A stretch of DNA of 13,528 bases from Fidelibacterota bacterium. GTDB lineage: Bacteria > Fidelibacterota > Marinisomatia > SCGC-AAA003-L08 > D37C17. The notes beneath the pieces are model-generated. The model was not told the origin of the DNA. It saw nothing but the letters and a program-made list of their open reading frames with translations, and did not search any database. Location: positions 71,579 through 85,106 of the forward strand of contig PAHD01000029.1 of the NCBI GenBank assembly GCA_002704685.1, read 5' to 3'. Both the position numbers and the translations under genes were made by a program. Shown here piece by piece: positions 8,530 to 13,528 of this stretch. Every line of letters begins with the position of its first letter. Position 1 is the first letter of the stretch.

Positions 8530-8532
8530 TTT

Positions 8533-8628
8533 ATGCCTTGTGGTAAAAAAAGAAAAAAGAAAAAAATGAACACTCACAAACGTAAAAAACGTTTGCGCTC
8601 AAATAGACATAAAAAGAAAGTAAGATAA
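8533..8628 (+). CDS. Small Lys/Arg-rich AURKAIP1/COX24-type protein (bS22/mS38-like)
   Basis: A 31-codon gene, ATG 8533 to TAA 8626-8628. The product starts MPCGKKRKKKKMNTHKRKKR and continues with LRSNRHKKKVR; about two thirds of its residues are Lys or Arg, with two His. The core KKRKKKKMNTHKRKKRLR closely resembles the C-terminal COX24/AURKAIP1 domain of mitochondrial small-subunit protein mS38 and the short bacterial homologues (bS22 in mycobacteria, and similar 30-residue proteins in Bacteroidota with a KKRK.HK.sTHKRKKR core). Known members lie along 16S/12S rRNA helix 44 near the decoding site. I infer a small-subunit ribosomal protein here. A purine-rich AAGAGGA at 8517-8523, nine bases before the ATG, may act as a Shine-Dalgarno sequence, unlike most starts here. 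The gene sits just after the HU gene and is followed by a terminator. Confidence 0.8.
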   Translation: MPCGKKRKKKKMNTHKRKKRLRSNRHKKKVR

Positions 8629-8636
8629 ATTTTTTT

Positions 8637-8654
8637 TATAATGATTTAGTTTTG
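8637..8654 (+). promoter_or_regulatory. Candidate promoter elements for xseA
   Basis: The gap before the terminator holds a perfect TATAAT (8637-8642) and, just after it, TAGTTTTG (8647-8654), which fits the Bacteroidota -7 consensus TAnnTTTG. No good -35 hexamer or TTG at the matching distance is seen. A start from the second element would fall near base 8660, inside the left arm of the terminator, so the xseA transcript could not fold the hairpin. This is weak, motif-only evidence in A+T-rich DNA. Confidence 0.25.
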
Positions 8655-8692
8655 CCCATCTATGAATTGATTATTTATGGATGGGCTTTTTT
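8654..8692 (+). terminator. Rho-independent terminator after the HU/small basic protein genes
   Basis: The left arm GCCCATC (8654-8660) is exactly complementary to the right arm GATGGGC (8680-8686). The pairing continues inward for seven more pairs (two of them G-U) to a five-base TGATT loop at 8668-8672, giving a stem of about 14 pairs. Six T follow at 8687-8692. The GC block at the stem base stands out sharply in this A+T-rich window. There is no matching A tract on the left, so it works mainly for the + strand. It ends only five bases before the preferred xseA start. Confidence 0.9.
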
Positions 8693-8697
8693 ATGAT

Positions 8698-9885
8698 ATG
8701 AACAACCAATTAATATATACAGTAACTCAAATAAATAATTATTCAGCTGATTTACTTAAAAAAGAATTGTCAAATGTGTGGGTATCTGGAGAAATATCAT
8801 CACTTAAAAAATATCCATCTGGATTTGCATATTTAACTTTAAAAGATAGTATTTCAGAATTATCATGTATATCTAATCATGAAGTAATTTCAAATATAGA
8901 AGTTGGCATGGAAGTTACAGTAAATGGTTCAATAGATATTTATACAATTAAAGGTAATTATCAATTTCGTATTAATAATATATTTTTAAAAGGTAAAGGT
9001 AATCTATGGTTAAAATATAATAAATTAAAAGATAAGCTTTCAAAAGAAGGTTTGTTTGATATGAAATATAAGAAAAAATTACCTCCCTTACCTCAAAATG
9101 TAGGAATCATCACTTCGAAAGAAGGCTCTGTTTTAAGTGATATAAGAAATATAGTAAATAGACGATCTCCATATGTTAGTTTATTTGTTATGAATACAAA
9201 AGTTAGTGGACAAAATGCAGTTGCTAGTATTTGTGAATCAATTAAAAATTTCAAGGAATTAAAATTTATTGATGTGATTATTGTTGCTAGAGGTGGTGGA
9301 AGTATTGAAGATTTATCAGTTTTTAATGAAGAAAAATTAGTAAGAGAAATTTTTAAATTAAATACTCCTGTAATTTCAGCAATTGGTCATGAAACAGATT
9401 TTACGCTCTGTGATTTCGTTTCAGATTTAAGAGCTTCAACGCCATCAGAAGCAGCTCAATTATGTTGCATATCAACTAAAGAGTTACTAGAAAAAATATG
9501 TTACGATTTTGATAAAATTATTTCAAAGATTCAGTATACTATTAATAATAAACAAGAAAATTTATCTAGAATAGATTCAGTTATTAATAAAAAATTAGAA
9601 AAAAACATGATTATTAATAAACAAGAGAGGGTAGAATTTTTTTTTAATCTAATACAAAAGAGAGTTTTTAATAAAAAAAATTTTTTATTAAGTCTAATTA
9701 AAAGTAATCAAAAAGCTTTTAAAAAATATGATGATTATAAAATTAAAAAACTAGGTTATTCGATAATAAAAAAAAATAATACTATTATAACAGATATTGA
9801 TAAACTTAATAAAAATGATAATATAGAAATTGATATGTTTAATGGGAGTATCAATGCAAAAATCAAGGAATTAAAAAAAAAATGA
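8698..9885 (+). CDS. xseA: Exodeoxyribonuclease VII large subunit
   Basis: XseA is the catalytic subunit of exonuclease VII, which degrades single-stranded DNA from both ends to short oligonucleotides. I start it at ATG 8698 (395 residues). An in-frame ATG at 8677 would add seven residues, but it lies in the right arm of the terminator and has no family support, since homologues begin about ten residues before the 'YTV' strand. Residues about 8-100 form the OB-fold (IYTVTQINNY, VWVSGEISSL, GFAYLTLKD). The catalytic domain has GIITSKEGSVLSDI at 136-149, ARGGGSIEDLSVFNEE with Gly199-Gly201, and GHETDFTLCDFVSDLRASTPSEAA with His231 and Asp234. The C-terminal third is the long, Lys-rich coiled coil that carries XseB. 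It overlaps xseB by four bases (ATGA) within a run of A. Confidence 0.95.
   Translation: MNNQLIYTVTQINNYSADLLKKELSNVWVSGEISSLKKYPSGFAYLTLKDSISELSCISNHEVISNIEVGMEVTVNGSIDIYTIKGNYQFRINNIFLKGKGNLWLKYNKLKDKLSKEGLFDMKYKKKLPPLPQNVGIITSKEGSVLSDIRNIVNRRSPYVSLFVMNTKVSGQNAVASICESIKNFKELKFIDVIIVARGGGSIEDLSVFNEEKLVREIFKLNTPVISAIGHETDFTLCDFVSDLRASTPSEAAQLCCISTKELLEKICYDFDKIISKIQYTINNKQENLSRIDSVINKKLEKNMIINKQERVEFFFNLIQKRVFNKKNFLLSLIKSNQKAFKKYDDYKIKKLGYSIIKKNNTIITDIDKLNKNDNIEIDMFNGSINAKIKELKKK
9873..9882 (+). other. A10 tract at the xseA/xseB junction (possible slippage site)
   Basis: Ten A in a row span the last three Lys codons of xseA and the first base of the xseB ATG. In the xseA frame the sequence reads TTA AAA AAA AAA TGA. 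One extra A in the transcript, or a -1 ribosomal slip on the A-AAA-AAA string, bypasses the TGA and enters xseB in frame at its Met. The geometry is read directly from the sequence; whether slippage happens is unknown. Confidence 0.35.
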
Positions 9886-10109
9886 AAAATAAAAAAGAAC
9901 CACAAAATTTTGAAGATGCTTTAAAAGAACTTGAAGAGTTAAGTGAAATGATTCAAGATGATTCAACTTCATTAGATCAAATGCTAGAAATTTTTGAGAG
10001 AGGTTCATATTTATCAAAATATTGTAAAAATAAATTAGCAAATGTCGATGAAAAAATATCAATTTTGATAAAAAAAAATGAAGATATAGAAATAAAAGAG
10101 CTTAAATAA
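9882..10109 (+). CDS. xseB: Exodeoxyribonuclease VII small subunit
   Basis: XseB is the small helical-hairpin subunit that decorates the XseA coiled coil and is needed for exonuclease VII activity. The 75-residue product matches the family length (about 60-85) and pattern: NFEDALKELEELSEMIQ, then DSTSLDQMLEIFERGSYL, then YCKNKLANVDEKI, ending in a short charged tail. It sits directly after xseA with an ATGA overlap, the standard arrangement for translationally coupled subunits. Its TAA shares its last A with the nadK ATG. Antisense reading frames across this gene carry no family signal. Confidence 0.92.
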   Translation: MKNKKEPQNFEDALKELEELSEMIQDDSTSLDQMLEIFERGSYLSKYCKNKLANVDEKISILIKKNEDIEIKELK

Positions 10110-10969
10110 TGAATGTTTTATGTACAGGAAATAAAAATAAACCAAAAATTAATACTATAGTTAATAATCTTTACAGTCTTTTTGAAAATACAGACCATAA
10201 ATTATATATTGATAAAAAAATTGAAAATGTAGTAAAAGAAAAATCTTTTGATTATTTAAGCTTGTACAAACCAAGTAAACATATTGATTTTGTTGTTTCT
10301 ATAGGAGGTGATGGTTCAATTTTATCAGCTGTAAGAAGAATGGGTGATAGTCAATTACCTATTGTTGGAATACATATTGGAAACTTAGGTTTTTTAAATA
10401 AATTAAATAAAAATGATTTTATCAAAGTTTTTAAAGATATTTTAACGAGCAAGAAATTAAAATATGAAAATAAAATACTACTTAAAGCATCATTTATTAA
10501 TAATAAGAATATTAATGATTCTATTTTAGCTTTGAATGAAATTTATATTAAACAAGGAGAAATATCTAGATTATTAACACTTGACGTAGATATTAATAAT
10601 AAATATCTAAATACGTATAGATGTGATGGTTTAATTATCTCTACTCCATTAGGTTCAACAGCATATTCTTTGTCTGCTGGAGGGCCTATTGTTTCCTATG
10701 ATGTCGATTGCAATATTATAAATCCAGTATCTCCTCATACATTATCTTCAAGACCAATAGTAATTAATTGTAATAATGAAATAACAATTAAATGTCCTGA
10801 TAAAAATTCTAATATAATGATTTTTTCTGATGGTCAAGATTCAAGATTTATTAAAAAAAATACAAAAATATTAATTAAAAATTCAGATATATCTGCAAAA
10901 TTTTTAAAATTAAAAAATGATACATCATATTATGAAAAATTAAGATCAAATCTTGGGTGGCATAAATAA
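10109..10969 (+). CDS. nadK: NAD kinase
   Basis: NadK phosphorylates NAD+ to NADP+ in the cytosol, using ATP or polyphosphate. The 286-residue length is typical. The catalytic GGDGS loop is at 66-70 (Asp68), followed by a conserved GIHIGNLGFLNKL segment. The substrate-binding DGLIISTPLGSTAYSLSAGG stretch begins at Asp173, and NPVSPHTLSSRPIV and SDGQ complete the C-terminal beta-sandwich domain. The start ATG shares one base with the xseB stop (TAATG), and the stop shares one base with the next ATG in the same way, so translation is likely coupled on a single message. Nothing is truncated or missing. Confidence 0.95.
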   Translation: MNVLCTGNKNKPKINTIVNNLYSLFENTDHKLYIDKKIENVVKEKSFDYLSLYKPSKHIDFVVSIGGDGSILSAVRRMGDSQLPIVGIHIGNLGFLNKLNKNDFIKVFKDILTSKKLKYENKILLKASFINNKNINDSILALNEIYIKQGEISRLLTLDVDINNKYLNTYRCDGLIISTPLGSTAYSLSAGGPIVSYDVDCNIINPVSPHTLSSRPIVINCNNEITIKCPDKNSNIMIFSDGQDSRFIKKNTKILIKNSDISAKFLKLKNDTSYYEKLRSNLGWHK

Positions 10970-12597
10970 TGAAAATTTATAAATATGCGATTTGTTTTCT
11001 ATTTTTAATAAGTTGTAATTCGAAAAATACAAATAATTTTTTAATTTTAAAGGAAGCATTTGTAGACTGGTATAATAAGAATCACTTAACAAATAACTAT
11101 AATTACGATGTTTCGTATTTTTCCTTAATTAATAACTTATCATCAATGAATTATTATGAAGATATAAGTAGATTTAAACTCGAATTAAGTCAAATAAATA
11201 AAAATGAATTGAATTCATATAGTAAAATAGATTATGAAATCATGCTATCAACTATTACTCGAATTAATCTTTCTAATTCGTCATTAAAAGATAAAAACAA
11301 CAGTTTAAATAATGTGGTATTAAATATATATAATTCATTTTATTTAATTATAAATGATAATAAGTTTAGTGATTTTAATAAAATTATCTTGTTAGAAAAG
11401 CACCTTCCAGATGTGTTGAAATATTTAAATAATTCAAAAGAAAACTTGTCATCTGAAAATAATTCAAAACTTATCAGTCAATTCAATGAGTCTTATTATA
11501 TACTTATTAATTATTTAAATTACATAATAGATTTGCTTGAAATAAATGAGAATAGCTATAATATTTTATTTGAAAATATTAATCTTCTTAGAGCTGATTT
11601 AAAAAAATTTTTTAACTGGGTGAATTATGATTATTCATTTACATCATCAAATTTATCTTTTTTAGAAAGTGAAAATAATTATTACGATTTATATAAAAAT
11701 AATTTATTTGAAAATGAATTATATAATTATTCTAACACAATAAATTTTTTAAAAAATAAAGTAAATATATTAAAAAATAATTTATTCAATGAAAGTTTAT
11801 CAATTTATTTAAATTTTAATGATGAGCCTGTATGGGTTGATAAATCTGATACATTAAATGTAATAAACTGGGTTGTTAATAATAAAATTAAAGTAAGTAC
11901 TATTAATGTAGACGATTTAGTTGAAAAAATATCTGGAAATTATAAAAATATTTTAGATCATTATAAAAATTTAAATATCCAAAGATTTGATACTTCTGCT
12001 GCAAAAATCATTTTAAAAAAAGATTATAATATCCGCTCAAATTATTATTGTCATGGAAGTTTTGTTTTAGATTTATATGATAAAAATTCTTTACAATTAA
12101 ATGATTATTTTATAACAAATTTAATTTTTGAAAAAATTTTTTCTATGCATAATATATATGGTTCTTTAATTGGTAATAATAATAGTTTAAGAAATATAGA
12201 AAATGAATTGTACTCATCAGGTATTTCACTTTTTTTATATGAGCTTTATATTAATGATTTAAGTGAAAAATTTAAGTTAAATAAAATACTCTTTTATTTA
12301 AATATAATTAAAAAAATAGAAATTGCTATTTTACAAGATAAACATAATAATAATTTGGATGAGAATAAAATAACAGAAGCTTTTAAAACAAATGATTTTT
12401 TTTCTAATTATTTAGTAGATATAGATCCCAGCAGTTTAAACAATTCAAATATTCTTTATTTAGAATCTATATTATCTTATTTACATCTATTGAATAAATA
12501 TGAAGAGAAGGTATTAATAAAGAAGAAGTTAAAAAAAAATGAATTTATTAATAATATTTTTGAATCTGGATATGTTAACTACTATACAATTAATTAA
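10969..12597 (+). CDS. Predicted lipoprotein, DUF885-like with degenerate catalytic motifs
   Basis: A 542-residue predicted lipoprotein. It has a short signal peptide with lipobox LISC and acylated Cys16, so it is exported and membrane-anchored. By eye the layout follows the DUF885 family (usually about 550-600 residues): FVDWYNKNHL near residue 31, KIDYEIML at 86-93 (family 'RvDYelL'), a long helical middle, a CHGSFVLDLYDK strand at 361-372, FEKIFSMH at 387-394 where DUF885 has HEAxPGHH, SSGISLFLYE at 416-425 where it has EGWALYAE, and a closing EFINNIFESGYV resembling 'FhdalL..G..P'. The first His, the Pro-Gly, one of the paired His and the later Glu are replaced; Glu388 and His394 remain. 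It may therefore have lost metal-dependent hydrolase activity. Rich in Asn, Lys, Ile and Leu. The DUF885 link is a remembered-motif alignment and needs a profile search; the lipoprotein call is firmer. Confidence 0.6.
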   Translation: MKIYKYAICFLFLISCNSKNTNNFLILKEAFVDWYNKNHLTNNYNYDVSYFSLINNLSSMNYYEDISRFKLELSQINKNELNSYSKIDYEIMLSTITRINLSNSSLKDKNNSLNNVVLNIYNSFYLIINDNKFSDFNKIILLEKHLPDVLKYLNNSKENLSSENNSKLISQFNESYYILINYLNYIIDLLEINENSYNILFENINLLRADLKKFFNWVNYDYSFTSSNLSFLESENNYYDLYKNNLFENELYNYSNTINFLKNKVNILKNNLFNESLSIYLNFNDEPVWVDKSDTLNVINWVVNNKIKVSTINVDDLVEKISGNYKNILDHYKNLNIQRFDTSAAKIILKKDYNIRSNYYCHGSFVLDLYDKNSLQLNDYFITNLIFEKIFSMHNIYGSLIGNNNSLRNIENELYSSGISLFLYELYINDLSEKFKLNKILFYLNIIKKIEIAILQDKHNNNLDENKITEAFKTNDFFSNYLVDIDPSSLNNSNILYLESILSYLHLLNKYEEKVLIKKKLKKNEFINNIFESGYVNYYTIN

Positions 12598-13528
12598 ATG
12601 AGTAATAAAAATAAATATAGTGCTGATTCTATAAAGTCTTTAGATTGGAAAGAACATATACGTTTAAGACCAGGAATGTATATAGGAAAGCTTGGGAATG
12701 GTTCATCAGTAGATGATGGTATTTACATTCTAATTAAAGAAATCATTGATAATTCCATTGACGAATTTATAATGGGTTTTGGTAAAAGAATAAATGTTGA
12801 GCTTAATGATAATACAATATTTGTAAGAGATTTTGGAAGGGGAATTCCTCTATCTAAACTTGAAGATTGTGTATCTAAAATTAACACAGGTGGAAAATAT
12901 GATTCTCAGGCATTTAAGAAATCTGTTGGTTTAAATGGTGTAGGCACTAAAGCGGTAAATGCACTTTCAGAAAAATTTCAAATTGAATCAATAAGAGATA
13001 ATAACAGTTTGAAATTAATATATGGAAGGGGTGAATTAATAGATAAAATAGAGTCTAAAAAAACAACCTCTAGGAATGGTACAAAAGTTAAATTTATCCC
13101 AGATTCTAATATTTTTAAAAAGTTTAATTTTATAAACGACTATATAGAAACTCAAATATCAAATTATGTTTTTTTAAATTCAGGTTTAACTATTTATTAC
13201 AATAAGAAAAAATTCTTTTCAGAGAATGGACTAAAGGACCTACTTGTAAAATATACAGAAAATCAAAAAATTTCTTATCCTATAATACATTTAAAAGATA
13301 AAGATATAGAAATTGCATTAACTCATGGATACCAATATGGAGAAGAATATTATTCTTTTGTTAATGGTCAAAATACATCAAGTGGAGGTACTCACTTAGC
13401 AGCTTTTCGTGAAGCGATTGTGAAAACTATTAGAGATTTTTATAAAAAAGATTTTGATGCATCAGATATCCGAGCATCAATTATTTCATCTATTAGTATT
13501 AGAATCCAAAATCCTATTTTTGAATCTC
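12598..13528 (+). CDS. parE: DNA topoisomerase IV subunit B / GyrB-type ATPase, N-terminal part (3' end outside window)
   Basis: The ATG directly follows the lipoprotein stop, and the frame stays open for 310 codons to the window edge. This is the ATPase half of a type IIA topoisomerase subunit that powers strand passage in chromosome decatenation or supercoiling. GHKL motifs are present: the N-box KEIIDNSIDEF with catalytic Glu48 and Asn52, DFGRGIP at 78-84, NTGGKYDS, the ATP lid GLNGVGTKAVNALS from 111, and the transducer-domain VNGQNTSSGGTHLAAFREA (Gly263-His266). The fragment ends at RIQNPIFES, just where the conserved QTK loop should come. The N-terminus, with LDWKEHIRLRPGMYIGKLG and DDGIYIL, matches my recollection of Bacteroidota-type ParE better than GyrB. 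The subunit choice (parE over gyrB) is inference; the partner A subunit is not in view. Confidence 0.9.
   Translation, partial: MSNKNKYSADSIKSLDWKEHIRLRPGMYIGKLGNGSSVDDGIYILIKEIIDNSIDEFIMGFGKRINVELNDNTIFVRDFGRGIPLSKLEDCVSKINTGGKYDSQAFKKSVGLNGVGTKAVNALSEKFQIESIRDNNSLKLIYGRGELIDKIESKKTTSRNGTKVKFIPDSNIFKKFNFINDYIETQISNYVFLNSGLTIYYNKKKFFSENGLKDLLVKYTENQKISYPIIHLKDKDIEIALTHGYQYGEEYYSFVNGQNTSSGGTHLAAFREAIVKTIRDFYKKDFDASDIRASIISSISIRIQNPIFES

Noticed and set aside
8677..8697. ATG 8677 as the xseA start
   Set aside because: It lies in the right arm of the terminator hairpin and adds seven residues not expected in the family; ATG 8698 fits better, although 8677 is not formally excluded.
9871..10062. 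A 63-codon antisense reading frame over xseB
   Set aside because: It is the complement of a well-conserved gene, has no recognisable motif, and arises easily in A+T-rich DNA.
1..13528. CRISPR array, tRNA, insertion sequence, phage or toxin-antitoxin genes
   Set aside because: No direct-repeat arrays, cloverleaf-like segments or matching protein motifs were seen, and the gaps between genes are too small to hold them.

Overview
The window is very A+T-rich (roughly a quarter or less G+C by eye). It is densely packed, and every gene I can support lies on the + strand. It looks like a streamlined, Gram-negative-type chromosome from the FCB group (Bacteroidota, or a relative such as Marinimicrobia). 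The clues are a topoisomerase subunit B whose N-terminus closely resembles the Bacteroidota ParE type, a tiny Lys/Arg-rich AURKAIP1/COX24-type protein beside an HU gene, start sites mostly preceded by A/T rather than a clear Shine-Dalgarno sequence, and a predicted lipoprotein. The phylum call is inference from remembered family features, not from a search.

Layout. (1) Bases 1-4511 are a surface-glycan cluster: a sulfotransferase cut by the left edge, a second sulfotransferase, a GT2 glycosyltransferase, a polytopic O-antigen ligase/polymerase-like membrane protein and a GT4 glycosyltransferase. All are joined by short overlaps, and three successive junctions share the same 11-base overlap pattern. 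Together they suggest synthesis of a sulfated exported polysaccharide or O-antigen-like glycan. (2) Bases 4551-8692 are housekeeping and envelope genes: serS, a LysM-containing MltD-type lytic transglycosylase, a short SppA-type signal peptide peptidase, an HU/IHF-family DNA-binding protein and a 31-residue basic protein resembling bacterial bS22/mitochondrial mS38. The block ends in a strong intrinsic terminator. (3) Bases 8698-13528 hold xseA, xseB, nadK, a DUF885-like lipoprotein with apparently degraded catalytic motifs, and the 5' part of a parE/gyrB-type gene cut by the right edge. These genes overlap or abut and look like one transcription unit.

The longest stretch without a gene is the roughly 70 bases between the 31-codon gene and xseA, filled mainly by the terminator. 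I see no tRNA, rRNA, CRISPR array, insertion sequence or phage gene. Points that merit a second look are the degenerate DUF885-like lipoprotein, the 31-residue ribosomal-protein candidate, the terminator that abuts (and may overlap the promoter of) xseA, a run of ten A at the xseA/xseB junction that could allow an in-frame fusion, and the repeated 11-base overlaps. I found no clear previously undescribed multi-gene system.
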